Source of the DNA: Alphaproteobacteria bacterium
GTDB lineage: Bacteria; Pseudomonadota; Alphaproteobacteria; UBA11136
Assembly (NCBI GenBank): GCA_016776635.1
Contig: JADHSZ010000026.1
Coordinates: forward strand, 1-38,364
Reading direction: 5' to 3'
Length of the DNA: 38,364 nt
Part shown: positions 11,646 through 20,653 of the stretch, piece by piece
Numbering within the stretch: position 1 is the stretch's first letter
Layout of the letters: every line of letters begins with the position of its first letter
Program-made: the position numbers and the translations under genes
The notes under the pieces: model-generated
Databases searched by the model: none
The model's input: only the letters and a program-made list of their open reading frames with translations
What the model was told of the DNA's origin: nothing

Positions 11646-12820
11646 CGGTCGATTTCCCCGAAGACGATATCGAGACTGCCGATCACCGCCGGCACGTCGG
11701 CCAGCATGTGCCCCCTGGACATGAAATCCAGGGCCTGGAGAAAGGCGAATCCCGGCGCTCTTATTTTGCAGCGATAGGGCTTGTTGCTGCCGTCGGCCAC
11801 CAGATAGACGCCGAATTCGCCCTTGGGCGCCTCCACCGCGGTATAGGTCTCGCCGGGCGGCACGTGATAACCCTCGGTGAAAAGCTTGAAGTGGTGGATC
11901 AGCGATTCCATGGAGTTCTTCATTTCCGAACGCGAGGGCGGAGCAATCTTGTTGTCCTCCACCATCACCGGACCCTCGGGCATGCCGTCGAGCGCCTGGC
12001 GGATGATGGACAGGCTCTGGCGCATTTCCTCCATACGCACCAGATAGCGGTCGAAACAGTCCCCGTTTTTGCCTATGGGCACGTCGAAATCCATCTCGGC
12101 GTAGGCGTCATAGGGCTGGGATCTGCGCAAGTCCCAGGGCAGACCCGAAGCCCGCAAACAGGAGCCGGAAAATCCCAGGTCCAGCGCCTGTTCCCCGGTG
12201 ATGACGCCGATATCCACGGTGCGCTGGCGGAAGATGCGATTCTCGGTGAGCAGGGTCTCGGTATCGTCGATCATCTGCGGAAAACGCTCCACGAAGGCGA
12301 GGATGTCCTCGGCCAGCCCCGCCGGCATATCCCGATAGACGCCGCCGGGACGAAAATAGGCGGCATGCATGCGCGCGCCCGACACCCTCTCGTAGAATTC
12401 CATCAGCACTTCCCGCTCCTCGAACAACCACAGGAACGGCGTCATGGCTCCCACGTCCAGCGCGTAGGTGGAGATGTTGAGCAGGTGGTTGAGAATGCGC
12501 CCGATCTCGCTGTAGAGGACGCGGATATACTGCGCCCGCGGCGGCGCCTCGATACCGAGAAGCTTTTCCACGGCCAGGGCGAAGGCGTGTTCCTGGTTCA
12601 TGGGCGCCACGTAATCGAGGCGGTCGAAATAGGGCACGGCCTGAAGATAGGTCTTGTGCTCGATGAGTTTTTCGGTGCCGCGGTGAAGCAGGCCGATATG
12701 GGGGTCGGCGCGGTCGACGATCTCGCCGTCGAGCTCAAGCACCAGGCGCAGCACCCCGTGGGCCGCCGGATGCTGGGGTCCGAAATTAATCGAGTAGTTC
12801 TCTATCTGGCGCTCCGCCAT
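11642..12820 (-). CDS. nuoD: NADH-quinone oxidoreductase subunit D (49 kDa homologue)
   Basis: A 392-aa peripheral subunit that forms the ubiquinone-reduction pocket with NuoB. Conserved segments include [15 protein letters not shown] at residues 12-26, then [18 protein letters not shown] and the following [14 protein letters not shown], which hold the quinone-site histidine and tyrosine. The C-terminal [16 protein letters not shown] ending reads here as [11 protein letters not shown]. It starts three bases after nuoC ends and overlaps nuoE by four bases. NuoC and NuoD are separate proteins, unlike the fused NuoCD of enterobacteria. Confidence 0.97.
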   Translation of the reverse strand: MAERQIENYSINFGPQHPAAHGVLRLVLELDGEIVDRADPHIGLLHRGTEKLIEHKTYLQAVPYFDRLDYVAPMNQEHAFALAVEKLLGIEAPPRAQYIRVLYSEIGRILNHLLNISTYALDVGAMTPFLWLFEEREVLMEFYERVSGARMHAAYFRPGGVYRDMPAGLAEDILAFVERFPQMIDDTETLLTENRIFRQRTVDIGVITGEQALDLGFSGSCLRASGLPWDLRRSQPYDAYAEMDFDVPIGKNGDCFDRYLVRMEEMRQSLSIIRQALDGMPEGPVMVEDNKIAPPSRSEMKNSMESLIHHFKLFTEGYHVPPGETYTAVEAPKGEFGVYLVADGSNKPYRCKIRAPGFAFLQALDFMSRGHMLADVPAVIGSLDIVFGEIDR

Positions 12821-12823
12821 GGC

Positions 12824-13456
12824 CTATGATTCCCCCGCCTCGGCGTCTTCGCCGTTCTCGGCCTTTTCATCGCCGGGCAGAAGCTCCTGTACGCCTTCCC
12901 AGGGACTGAGGAAATCGAAGCTACGGAATTCCTGGGTCAGTTTCACGGGCTCGTAGACCACGCGCTTTTGTTCGTCGTCGTAGCGCACTTCCACATAGCC
13001 GGTGAGGGGAAAGTCCTTGCGCAGGGGATGCCCCTCGAAACCGTAATCGGTAAGGATACGGCGCAGATCGGGATGGTCGGAAAAGGAAATGCCGAACATG
13101 TCCCAGACTTCCCTTTCGAACCATCCGGCGGCCGAGAAAATACCCGTGGCGGAAGGAACCGGAGTGTCGGCATTGGCGTTCACCTTGACCATGAGACGCT
13201 GGTTCTGGGTCGGGCTGAGAAGCTGGTAGACCACTTCGAAACGGGGATCGCGGTCGGGGAAATCAACCCCGCAAATATCGATCAACACCTTGAACCGGCA
13301 GCCGCTGTCGTCGCGCAGGAAGTTCAGAACCCGGACGATGGAGTCCCGGTTAACGGTGAGGATGAGCTCGCCCTTTTCCTCACGCGAGGACAGCACATGG
13401 TCGGACATGGCCGCCGTCACATGGTCACAAAAATCCTGGAGCGCCTGTTCCATCAT
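12824..13456 (-). CDS. nuoC: NADH-quinone oxidoreductase subunit C (30 kDa homologue)
   Basis: A peripheral-arm subunit of 210 aa without cofactors that supports NuoD. The family signature is clear: [20 protein letters not shown], followed by [20 protein letters not shown]. The last 20 residues are acidic ([15 protein letters not shown]) and probably flexible. Two adjacent ATG codons (13456 and 13453) could start translation and no strong Shine-Dalgarno sequence precedes either. The 63-base gap to nuoB is the longest in the operon. Confidence 0.94.
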   Translation of the reverse strand: MMEQALQDFCDHVTAAMSDHVLSSREEKGELILTVNRDSIVRVLNFLRDDSGCRFKVLIDICGVDFPDRDPRFEVVYQLLSPTQNQRLMVKVNANADTPVPSATGIFSAAGWFEREVWDMFGISFSDHPDLRRILTDYGFEGHPLRKDFPLTGYVEVRYDDEQKRVVYEPVKLTQEFRSFDFLSPWEGVQELLPGDEKAENGEDAEAGES

Positions 13457-13519
13457 CGTGTTGTTGTTCTTTTAGCCTTTGCGGCACGCAAACCCCGCGC
13501 CGCTCCTGTTCAAGAAAAA

Positions 13520-14074
13520 CTATCTAAGGATGGTGCCGGTGCGGCGAATCTTCTTCTGCAGTTGAAGAATGCCGTACAAAAGAGCTTCCGCAGTGGGCGG
13601 ACAGCCGGGAACATATATGTCCACCGGCACGATGCGGTCACAGCCGCGCACCACGGAATAGGAATAATGGTAATAGCCGCCGCCATTGGCGCAGCTGCCC
13701 ATTGAAATGACCCAGCGCGGCTCCGCCATCTGGTCGTAGACCTTGCGCAAGGCCGGAGCCATTTTATTGGTCAGCGTGCCGGCCACGATCATCACATCGG
13801 ACTGGCGCGGGCTGGGCCTGAAGACGATTCCAAAACGGTCGTAATCGTAACGGCTGGCGGCGGACTGCATCATTTCCACGGCGCAACAGGCAAGACCGAA
13901 GGTCATGGGCCACATGGAACCGGTACGCGCCCAGTTAACGAGATGATCGAGTTGGGTGACGAAGAAGCCCTTCTCGGAAAGCTCCATGCTCGCGTCCAGC
14001 ATCAGGACGTCCTGTTGTTCGGCGCTCTTTTCACCATGGGGCATGGCGCCGGAGGATGTGGAGATTATTCCCAT
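13520..14074 (-). CDS. nuoB: NADH-quinone oxidoreductase subunit B (cluster N2)
   Basis: A 184-aa subunit carrying cluster N2, the direct electron donor to quinone. All four ligands are visible: the tandem C63-C64 in [11 protein letters not shown]128 in GSCANGG and C158 in VPGCPP. The first 35 residues are variable, as usual. I chose the ATG at 14074 because AAGGGAG lies eight bases upstream. A further in-frame ATG at 14095 would add seven residues but is embedded deeper in nuoA. The gene overlaps the nuoA stop by 10 bases. Confidence 0.95.
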   Translation of the reverse strand: MGIISTSSGAMPHGEKSAEQQDVLMLDASMELSEKGFFVTQLDHLVNWARTGSMWPMTFGLACCAVEMMQSAASRYDYDRFGIVFRPSPRQSDVMIVAGTLTNKMAPALRKVYDQMAEPRWVISMGSCANGGGYYHYSYSVVRGCDRIVPVDIYVPGCPPTAEALLYGILQLQKKIRRTGTILR

Positions 14075-14433
14075 TCCAGGGCTCCCTTGCGCCATTCGTA
14101 GACAAATCCGACGGTCAGAATGACTAGGAAAAAGACCATGGACCAGAAGCCGAAAAGCCCGATATCCCCCAGCGAAACGGCCCAGGGGAAGAGAAAGGCC
14201 ACTTCCAGGTCGAAGATGATGAAAAGCAGAGCCACCAGATAAAAGCGCACGTCGAAACGCCCGCGCGAATCATCAAAGGGCTCGAACCCGCATTCGTAAG
14301 GAGACAGCTTTTCGGAATCGGGACGCTGGGGGGCCACAAGCCAGGACGCCACCACCGCAATGGCGGCAATGGCAAAGGCGATCAGGAAGAAGATCAGAAC
14401 CGGCAGATATTCGGCGAGAATCGCGTCAAACAT
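14065..14433 (-). CDS. nuoA: NADH-quinone oxidoreductase subunit A
   Basis: First gene of the complex I operon, 122 aa with three membrane helices. The conserved loop between helices 1 and 2 ([20 protein letters not shown]) is complete, including the cysteine used as a marker of the deactive state in mitochondria. An AGGGGATGGGGT run precedes the ATG. The promoter is probably at 14577-14605, leaving a leader of roughly 140 bases. Confidence 0.96.
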   Translation of the reverse strand: MFDAILAEYLPVLIFFLIAFAIAAIAVVASWLVAPQRPDSEKLSPYECGFEPFDDSRGRFDVRFYLVALLFIIFDLEVAFLFPWAVSLGDIGLFGFWSMVFFLVILTVGFVYEWRKGALEWE

Positions 14434-14576
14434 ACCCCATCCCCTGATGGCCCTTCCCCTGATGAGCGCCCACGGAAAGCTTCCAGAAAATTAAGTGGGC
14501 TCTTCTGGTTAACTATCCCATGTAAATCATTGCGGAATCATTACCGCATTGCCCGCCACAGCACGGATTTGCGGGC

Positions 14577-14605
14577 ATTATAGGAAGCGGGTTTGGCGAT
14601 TGAAA
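14577..14605 (-). promoter_or_regulatory. Probable sigma-70 promoter of the nuo operon
   Basis: Reading the minus strand, TTTCAA (14600-14605), a 17-base spacer and a perfect TATAAT (14577-14582) point towards nuoA. The -35 element is weak. This is the only good -10 box in the 284-base gap between tRNA-Asp and nuoA (14434-14717). The rest of that gap holds a short GC hairpin near 14660 and a T-run just after the tRNA, with no other gene-like content. Confidence 0.55.
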
Positions 14606-14717
14606 GCAGGTTCACGCCTCAAAACGGGGAAATATGGTATTTTTTCGGAGTCGTCCGCGCGACGGCGAGACCGAGTTTGTGGACCAGGGGATTTCAAATC
14701 GGAAAAAAGCGAAGTGA

Positions 14718-14794
<77 letters not shown>

Positions 14795-14879
14795 TATGGG
14801 CCGCCTCTTGTGGGCCGGAAGAGAATCTGTAAATCCCTTGTAAAATCGGCTTTTTACGTGGCGGATATGTGGGAAGGGC

Positions 14880-14908
14880 TTACTACGTTACCCCCCCGCA
14901 GGTGTCAA
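14880..14908 (-). promoter_or_regulatory. Promoter of tRNA-Asp
   Basis: On the minus strand a perfect TTGACA (14903-14908) is followed by a 17-base spacer and TAGTAA (14880-14885). It lies about 85 bases upstream of the mature tRNA-Asp 5' end and downstream of the terminator that follows tRNA-Val. This suggests the two tRNAs are transcribed separately. Confidence 0.65.
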
Positions 14909-14941
14909 GCGGCCTCTCCTCATGGCTGTATTCGCCTTGGC

Positions 14942-14972
14942 AAAAAGACACCCAGCGAGGAAAAAACTGGGT
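14942..14972 (-). terminator. Intrinsic terminator after tRNA-Val
   Basis: On the minus strand ACCCAG (14967-14972), an 11-base loop and CTGGGT (14950-14955) are followed after three bases by TTTTT (14942-14946). It begins 12 bases after the CCA end of tRNA-Val. Confidence 0.6.
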
Positions 14973-14983
14973 CGAAGAAAAAA

Positions 14984-15059
14984 TGGTGGGCGGTGACGGG
15001 ATCGAACCGCCGACATCCACGGTGTAAACGTGGCGCTCTCCCAGCTGAGCTAACCGCCC
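14984..15059 (-). tRNA. tRNA-Val (anticodon TAC)
   Basis: A 76-base cloverleaf with encoded CCA. Acceptor GGGCGGT pairs with ACCGCCC, the D arm is GCTC/GAGC, and the anticodon stem CCACG/CGTGG encloses loop TTTACAC. Discriminator base is A. It sits between hupB and tRNA-Asp on the same strand, as in many alphaproteobacteria. I saw no strong promoter of its own in the 87 bases up to the hupB terminator. Confidence 0.96.
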
Positions 15060-15146
15060 GGTAACAAGACCCCTCCCCGGAAATAAATCCCCCGGTCAAT
15101 ACGGCCACAGCTTCTACATTACGGGAGCGGAGCCTGTGAACAAAGA

Positions 15147-15179
15147 AGAATGCCGGTCGTAAAAAACGACCGGCATTCT
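15147..15179 (-). terminator. Strong stem-loop terminator after hupB
   Basis: A perfect 14-bp inverted repeat with a 5-base loop (arms 15147-15160 and 15166-15179, core GCCGGTCGT/ACGACCGGC). Reading the minus strand it lies about 45 bases after the hupB stop and is followed by TCTTTGTT, a modest T-rich tail. It is probably the main terminator of hupB. Confidence 0.65.
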
Positions 15180-15187
15180 GATAGCCG

Positions 15188-15207
15188 CTTCGGGGATAAG
15201 CCCGAAG
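15188..15207 (-). terminator. Accessory hairpin between hupB and its terminator
   Basis: CTTCGGG (15188-15194) and CCCGAAG (15201-15207) form a 7-bp stem around a 6-base loop, 17 bases after the hupB stop codon. There is no T-run after it on the minus strand, so it more likely stabilises the 3' end of the hupB transcript than terminates it. Confidence 0.35.
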
Positions 15208-15223
15208 GACGATAGAAAAAGGA

Positions 15224-15496
15224 TTAGTTGACGGCTTGCTTGAGCGCCTTGCCAGCCTTGAATTTGGGAACCCGGCAAGCGGGAATCTGGATGACGGCCC
15301 CAGTGCGGGGGTTTCTTCCCTGCGACGCACGGCGGTTGCTGACGCTGAATGTGCCGAAACCGACGAGCCTTACTTCGGTGCCTCCGCTCAAGGAAGCGGT
15401 AACCGATGACAGGGTAGCATCGATGGCCTTGGCCGCATCTGCCTTGGAAAGACCCGTGCTTGAAGCAACCGACGCTATGAGATCATTTTTATTCAC
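15224..15496 (-). CDS. hupB: HU-family DNA-binding protein
   Basis: A 90-aa nucleoid protein of normal HU length. It opens with VNKNDLIASVASSTGLSKAD, has the central GFGTFSV turn and the DNA-binding arm RRASQGRNPRTGAVIQIPA, and ends VPKFKAGKALKQAVN. HU bends and compacts DNA as a dimer. The start is a GTG at 15496, preceded by GAGGGG. The open frame continues 45 codons upstream, but that stretch contains the promoter and has no HU character. Its place just downstream of lon is the usual alphaproteobacterial arrangement. Confidence 0.95.
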   Translation of the reverse strand: MNKNDLIASVASSTGLSKADAAKAIDATLSSVTASLSGGTEVRLVGFGTFSVSNRRASQGRNPRTGAVIQIPACRVPKFKAGKALKQAVN

Positions 15497-15601
15497 TTTA
15501 TGCCCCCCTCTGAATGGAACTGGATGTGAAGAGATAATATGGAGTTCCGGAACAACGGAACGACCAACCCTAGAGATTGGTAAACCTTTGTGACAGGAGG
15601 G

Positions 15602-15631
15602 AGTGTAGAGCGGGGAAATCGGCCCCGTCAA
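15602..15631 (-). promoter_or_regulatory. Promoter of hupB
   Basis: On the minus strand TTGACG (15626-15631), an 18-base spacer and TACACT (15602-15607) match sigma-70 well. It lies about 105 bases upstream of the hupB GTG and 64 bases after the lon stop, so hupB can be transcribed independently of lon. Confidence 0.6.
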
Positions 15632-15695
15632 TCACGGAAGTAGCCTTATCCCCAGCTTTTTCGGTCATCAGTTGAAATAACAGGACATTTTCCGG

Positions 15696-18113
15696 CTAAT
15701 GGGTGACGACACTTTCCTGGGATACGTCCTTTTCACCCTCGGGAAGCTGTTCGGACTCCACCCATTCGATGGGAACCAACGGTGACGCCAGGGCCTTTTC
15801 AAGCACTTCGTCCACGGTTCCCATGGGAATGATCTCCATGCCGCGCTTCACGTTGTCGGGAATCTCGGCAAGGTCTTTTTCATTTTCCTGGGGAATAATC
15901 ACGGTCTTGATTCCTCCACGCAGGGCGGCAAGAAGTTTTTCCTTGAGCCCGCCAATGGGAAGAATACGGCCACGCAGGGTAATCTCCCCGGTCATGGCCA
16001 GATCCTTGTGCACGGGAATCCCGGTCAGGGCGGAGACGATGGAGGTGCACATGGCAACACCCGCGGACGGCCCATCCTTGGGCGTGGCGCCCTCGGGCAC
16101 ATGGACGTGGATGTCCTTTTTCTCGAATACCGTGGGCTTGATGCCGAAGGCTATTGAACGCGAGCGCACGTAGCTCCGCGCCGCCTGGACCGATTCCTTC
16201 ATCACATCGCCGAGCTTGCCGGTATGCGCCACATTTCCCTTGCCGGGCATAACCACGGCCTCGATGGAAAGCAGCTCGCCCCCCACTTCGGTCCATGCCA
16301 GCCCAGTGGTCACACCCACCAGGTTTTCCTCTTCCACCTCGCCATAGCGATAGCGGCGGATGCCCGCGTATTTGCCGAGATTACGAGCAGTCACGTTGAC
16401 CTTTTTCTTACCGCTCATGAGCACGTCCTTGACGGCCTTGCGCGTCAAGTTGGCGATCTCGCGTTCGAGGTTACGGACCCCGGCCTCGCGCGTGTAGTAG
16501 CGGATGATATTGCGGATCGCGGAATCCGAAATTGCCCACTCCCCTTTTTTCAGACCGTGTTCCTTGATCTGTTTGGGAATCAGGTGACGGGTGGCGATCT
16601 CCACCTTTTCGTCCTCGGTGTATCCCGACAGGCGAATGATTTCCATGCGGTCGAGCAGGGGCTGGAGCATACGGGTGGTATTGGCGGTGGTAACGAACAT
16701 AACGTCGGAAAGATCGTAATCGACCTCGAGATAATGGTCGTTGAAGGCCACGTTCTGTTCGGGATCGAGCACCTCGAGCAGGGCCGAGGAAGGATCGCCG
16801 CGCCAATCGGAACCCAGCTTGTCCACCTCGTCGAGGAGGAACAGCGGGTTGCTGGACTTGGCCTTTTTCATGGACTGGATAATCTTGCCCGGCATCGACC
16901 CGATATAGGTGCGCCGGTGGCCGCGGATTTCGGATTCGTCACGCACGCCGCCCAGAGACATGCGCACGAATTTTCGTCCCGTGGCCCTGGCGATGGATTT
17001 ACCCAGGGAAGTCTTGCCCACGCCCGGCGGACCCACGAGGCAAAGAATCGGGCCTTTGAGTTTTCTCATGCGCAGCTGGACGGCAAGATATTCGATGATG
17101 CGTTCCTTGACCTTTTCCAGGCCATAGTGATCGTCATCTAGAATCTTCACCGCTTTCTTGAGATCGCGGTTGCTTCTGGTGCGTTTGCCCCAAGGCAGGG
17201 AAAGCATCCAGTCGAGATAGTTGCGCACCACCGTGGCCTCGGCCGACATGGGACTCATGGAGCGCAGTTTCTTGATCTCGGAAAGGGCCTTTTCCCGGGC
17301 TTCCTTGCTCAGCTTGGTGTCTTTTACCTTGTCCTCGATCTCGGTGACTTCGTCGCGGCCCTCGTCGATCTCGCCCAGTTCCTTCTGGATCGCCTTCAAT
17401 TGCTCGTTGAGGTAGTACTCGCGCTGGGTCTTGTCCATCTGGCGCTTGACCCGGTTGCGGATGCGTTTTTCCACCTGGAGGACGCCGATCTCTCCTTCCA
17501 TGAAGGAATAGACCTTTTCCAGCCGCTCACTGACCTTTTCGGTCTCCAGCAGCTGTTGTTTTTCGGGAATCTTCAGCGCCAGGTGAGAGGCCACCGTATC
17601 GGCGAGCTTGCAGGAATCATCAATCTGGTTGATGGAGACCATGACCTCGGGCGGGATTTTGCGGTTGAGCTTTATGTACTGTTCGAACTGGGCGATGACG
17701 GTACGCGACAGCGCCTCCACTTCCTGGTCGTCATCGCCGTGATCGGGAATGATCTCGGCATGGGCCTGGAAGAATTCCCCGGTGTCGGCATACTCCGTAA
17801 TACGGGCGCGCTCGCCACCTTCCACCAGAACCTTGACCGTTCCGTCGGGCAATTTAAGAAGCTGGAGCACCGTGCCCACGGTGCCCACGGTGTAGATATC
17901 TTCGGGCTCGGGATCGTCCTGGGCGGCGTTCTTCTGGGCCACCAGCAGAATCTGTTTGTCGTCCTGCATCACGTCTTCGAGCGCGCGCACCGATTTCTCG
18001 CGCCCCACGAAAAGAGGCACGATCATATGTGGAAAGACCACAATATCGCGAAGCGGGAGCACCGGATAGAGAGGGTTCATATCGGTTTCTGCTTCGTTAT
18101 CATTTGGGGACAT
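15696..18113 (-). CDS. lon: ATP-dependent protease Lon (LonA)
   Basis: A complete LonA protease of 805 aa, a homohexamer that unfolds and degrades damaged and regulatory proteins in the cytoplasm. The N-terminal substrate domain covers residues about 14-205, followed by a coiled coil (about 205-285). The AAA+ module has Walker A GPPGVGKT at 361-368 and Walker B LFLLDEVD near 425-431. The protease domain carries the catalytic dyad S683 (DGPSAG) and K726 (GGLKEK). The start at 18113 has GAGGAAAG upstream. An in-frame ATG at 18080 also lies just before the conserved domain. The last 20 residues are acidic and variable. clpX lies 202 bases upstream on the same strand. Confidence 0.97.
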   Translation of the reverse strand: MSPNDNEAETDMNPLYPVLPLRDIVVFPHMIVPLFVGREKSVRALEDVMQDDKQILLVAQKNAAQDDPEPEDIYTVGTVGTVLQLLKLPDGTVKVLVEGGERARITEYADTGEFFQAHAEIIPDHGDDDQEVEALSRTVIAQFEQYIKLNRKIPPEVMVSINQIDDSCKLADTVASHLALKIPEKQQLLETEKVSERLEKVYSFMEGEIGVLQVEKRIRNRVKRQMDKTQREYYLNEQLKAIQKELGEIDEGRDEVTEIEDKVKDTKLSKEAREKALSEIKKLRSMSPMSAEATVVRNYLDWMLSLPWGKRTRSNRDLKKAVKILDDDHYGLEKVKERIIEYLAVQLRMRKLKGPILCLVGPPGVGKTSLGKSIARATGRKFVRMSLGGVRDESEIRGHRRTYIGSMPGKIIQSMKKAKSSNPLFLLDEVDKLGSDWRGDPSSALLEVLDPEQNVAFNDHYLEVDYDLSDVMFVTTANTTRMLQPLLDRMEIIRLSGYTEDEKVEIATRHLIPKQIKEHGLKKGEWAISDSAIRNIIRYYTREAGVRNLEREIANLTRKAVKDVLMSGKKKVNVTARNLGKYAGIRRYRYGEVEEENLVGVTTGLAWTEVGGELLSIEAVVMPGKGNVAHTGKLGDVMKESVQAARSYVRSRSIAFGIKPTVFEKKDIHVHVPEGATPKDGPSAGVAMCTSIVSALTGIPVHKDLAMTGEITLRGRILPIGGLKEKLLAALRGGIKTVIIPQENEKDLAEIPDNVKRGMEIIPMGTVDEVLEKALASPLVPIEWVESEQLPEGEKDVSQESVVTH

Positions 18114-18283
18114 AGGGTTCTTTCCTCAAGCAAGCGCCAGTGACAAAATCGCCATCAAACAACGTGGCGGAACATCCTGCGCGAGCCTTGCAAGAGTCCT
18201 GCCACAACCGCTCATAGCCTGTCCACTAGGTGGCACCCAAAACCGTCGGGGTCAAGGGGTTCAAAGCATTAAACAGGATATAA

Positions 18284-18302
18284 ACCGGGCATTGGACCCG
18301 GT
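18284..18302 (-). terminator. Weak hairpin after clpX
   Basis: On the minus strand ACCGGG (18297-18302), a 7-base loop and CCCGGT (18284-18289) are followed by TTATATCC. The stem is short and the T-tract poor, so it may only partly terminate clpX transcription. The rest of the clpX-lon gap (18114-18315) shows no convincing promoter. Confidence 0.35.
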
Positions 18303-18315
18303 ACGGACCGGAACA

Positions 18316-19581
18316 TCAGGCGCTCGACCCGATATCCTCCTGGCTTTCCGAATAGATATAGAGGGGCTTGGCGCGTCCCTCGATCACTTCGCGGTTGATA
18401 ACGATCTCTTCCACATCGGCAAGGCCGGGAAGCTCGAACATGGTATCGAGCAGAATATGTTCCAGAATCGAACGCAGACCCCGGGCTCCTGTCTTGCGCG
18501 TCAGGGCCTTTTCGGAAATCCCCCGCAGGGCGTCGGCGGCGAATTCAAGGTGAACCCCTTCGATCTCGAACAGACGCTGGTACTGTTTCACCAGGGCGTT
18601 CTTGGGCTGGGTGAGAATCTCCACCAGCGAGTCCTCGTCGAGATCGCTCAAGGTGGCGACCACCGGCAAGCGGCCGATGAATTCGGGGATGAGGCCGAAT
18701 TTCAACAAATCCTCGGGCTCCACGCCAAGCAGAACTTCGCCCGTCTGGCGGTCGTCGGGGCTCTGGACATCGGCGCCGAAGCCGATGGAAGAGCCCTTGC
18801 CGCGGGCGTTGATGATTTTCTCCAGACCGGCGAAGGCGCCGCCACAGATAAACAGGATATTGGTGGTGTCCACCTGGAGAAATTCCTGTTGCGGATGCTT
18901 GCGGCCGCCCTGGGGCGGGACGCTGGCGACGGTTCCTTCCATGATCTTGAGAAGCGCCTGTTGCACGCCCTCGCCCGACACATCGCGGGTAATGGAGGGG
19001 TTGTCAGACTTGCGGCTGATTTTGTCCACCTCGTCGATATAGACGATGCCGCGCTGTGCCCGTTCCACATTGTAATCGGCGGCCTGAAGGAGCTTGAGAA
19101 TGATGTTCTCCACATCCTCGCCCACGTAGCCGGCCTCGGTCAGGGTGGTGGCGTCGGCCATGGTGAAGGGCACGTCGATGATGCGGGCCAGGGTTTCCGC
19201 CAACAGAGTCTTGCCGCAGCCGGTGGGACCGATCAGCAGGATGTTGGATTTCGCCAGCTCCACGTCGTTGGCCTTGCTGCCCTGCGCCAGACGCTTGTAG
19301 TGATTATGGACCGCCACCGAGAGGACGCGCTTGGCGTGGTCCTGGCCGATCACATAGTCGTTGAGAACCTTGCACACCTCGGTCGGCGTGGGCACGCCGT
19401 TATCGGACTTGACCAGGGTGGATTTGTGTTCCTCGCGGATGATGTCCATGCACAACTCGACGCATTCATCACAGATGAACACCGTCGGGCCGGCGATAAG
19501 CTTGCGCACCTCGTGCTGGCTTTTACCGCAGAAAGAGCAATAGAGCGTGTTCTTGGGGTCGCTGCCGCTGGACTTGTTCAT
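18316..19581 (-). CDS. clpX: ATP-dependent Clp protease ATP-binding subunit ClpX
   Basis: A 421-aa AAA+ unfoldase that feeds substrates to ClpP. The N-terminal zinc-binding domain has ligands C15, C18, C37 and C40. Walker A GPTGCGKT is at 118-125, and the Walker B segment ([12 protein letters not shown]) follows. The pore-loop GYVGED and the ClpP-contacting IGF-type loop, read here as [10 protein letters not shown], are also recognisable. GGAGAGG precedes the ATG. It is on the same strand as clpP, 331 bases downstream of it. Confidence 0.97.
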   Translation of the reverse strand: MNKSSGSDPKNTLYCSFCGKSQHEVRKLIAGPTVFICDECVELCMDIIREEHKSTLVKSDNGVPTPTEVCKVLNDYVIGQDHAKRVLSVAVHNHYKRLAQGSKANDVELAKSNILLIGPTGCGKTLLAETLARIIDVPFTMADATTLTEAGYVGEDVENIILKLLQAADYNVERAQRGIVYIDEVDKISRKSDNPSITRDVSGEGVQQALLKIMEGTVASVPPQGGRKHPQQEFLQVDTTNILFICGGAFAGLEKIINARGKGSSIGFGADVQSPDDRQTGEVLLGVEPEDLLKFGLIPEFIGRLPVVATLSDLDEDSLVEILTQPKNALVKQYQRLFEIEGVHLEFAADALRGISEKALTRKTGARGLRSILEHILLDTMFELPGLADVEEIVINREVIEGRAKPLYIYSESQEDIGSSA

Positions 19582-19912
19582 GTCCTCTCCACACAGACCG
19601 CTTTGTTTTGGATTCGCTTGCGGTCCTTGACCACCATGTTACCCAGTCAGGGGGCGTCCATACAACGCCAAAAACCGGGGCCAAAACATGTGACAAAACC
19701 GCCTGGGCTCCTCTCCCGCCGTACAGAAAACATTGAGGGGGCTGGGGCAAATCGAATCCGCATTCCTACAGCGTCAGATGTGTCTCCCGTTCGTGAAAAA
19801 AAATTCCGCGTCCTAAGGTTTGTTCAGGAGGACTCAAGAAATGGTTAACGCCGGAGCAGGAAGGTTTCCCGGTGTTGCATTATTGGAATACATTATCGCC
19901 CCGTGACCGGGA
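19582..19912. other. clpP-clpX intergenic region (331 bases)
   Basis: I see no gene here. Reading the minus strand, a short CCCG-GTCA-CGGG hairpin follows the clpP stop but has no T-tract. A candidate promoter TTGTAT-18-TAACAT (roughly 19630-19660) precedes clpX by about 50 bases but matches only moderately. A run of eight A bases at 19796-19803 is the only low-complexity feature. The length of the gap suggests clpX has a promoter separate from tig-clpP. Confidence 0.4.
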
Positions 19913-20569
19913 TTATTCCGACTCGTCTTTTTCCCCGTTATCTGCGGGTTCGGGGCGCTTATCCACGACCTCGTCGACGATGCCGAATTTCTTGGCTTCT
20001 TCCGCCGACAGGAACTTGTCACGGTCCATAGCCTCTTCGATGGCTTTGAGGGTCTGGCCGGTATGGGTGACGTAGATTTGGTTGAGCCGGGCGCGAAGAT
20101 CGAGAATTTCCTTGGCGTGGATCTCGATGTCGGTGGCCTGGCCCTGTACCCCGCCCGAGGGCTGGTGCACCATGATGCGGCTGTGGGGCAGGCAATAGCG
20201 CTTTTCCGAAGCCCCCGCCGCCAACAGCAATGATCCCATGGACGCCGCCTGGCCCACACATACGGTGCTGATGTCGGGGCGGATGTATTGCATGGTGTCG
20301 TAGATGGCCAGTCCCGACGTCACCGCGCCACCGGGGGAATTGATGTAGAAGGAGATGTCCTTTTTCGGGTTCTCTGATTCCAGATACAACAACTGGGCGC
20401 AGACCAGGCTCGCCACGCCGTCGGAAACGGCGCCGGTGAGAAAGATGATCCGCTCCTTGAGGAGGCGGGAATAGATATCGTAGGCGCGCTCACCACGGTT
20501 GGTCTGTTCCACCACCATGGGAACGAGGGTGTTCATATAAAAATCGCCTGATTTGTTTGCTTCGTTCAT
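19913..20569 (-). CDS. clpP: ATP-dependent Clp protease proteolytic subunit ClpP
   Basis: A serine peptidase of 218 aa that assembles into a 14-mer and works with ClpX (and ClpA where present). The catalytic triad is S110 (GQAASMGS), H135 (MVHQPSGG) and D184. The C-terminal 15 residues are charged and variable. The ATG at 20569 has AGGGA about ten bases upstream. A second ATG at 20536 ([10 protein letters not shown]) would give an 11-residue-shorter protein closer to the processed N-terminus. tig lies 84 bases upstream on the same strand. Confidence 0.96.
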   Translation of the reverse strand: MNEANKSGDFYMNTLVPMVVEQTNRGERAYDIYSRLLKERIIFLTGAVSDGVASLVCAQLLYLESENPKKDISFYINSPGGAVTSGLAIYDTMQYIRPDISTVCVGQAASMGSLLLAAGASEKRYCLPHSRIMVHQPSGGVQGQATDIEIHAKEILDLRARLNQIYVTHTGQTLKAIEEAMDRDKFLSAEEAKKFGIVDEVVDKRPEPADNGEKDESE

Positions 20570-20653
20570 GGATTTTGATCCCTGACGCTGGTTCCGTAAA
20601 CGCCCCCCCTCCCCGGAAGTGGGCCGGGCCGTGGGCCTGTGGGGCGGGCGCGG

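Noticed and set aside
18114..18315. Possible heat-shock (sigma-32) promoter of lon, CTTGAC followed 17 bases later by CCACCT
   Set aside because: The -10 part matches poorly and spacing is arbitrary. Not strong enough to list as a promoter.
18292..19848. Long plus-strand open frame (518 codons) opposite clpX
   Set aside because: It is the antisense shadow of a GC-rich conserved gene. Its translation is rich in H, G, Q and R without any recognisable domain, whereas the minus strand encodes an unmistakable ClpX.
20595..20650. G/C-run region between tig and clpP as a G-quadruplex or terminator
   Set aside because: Runs of C (G on the minus strand) are present, but they do not form four regularly spaced tracts and there is no stem with a T-tract.
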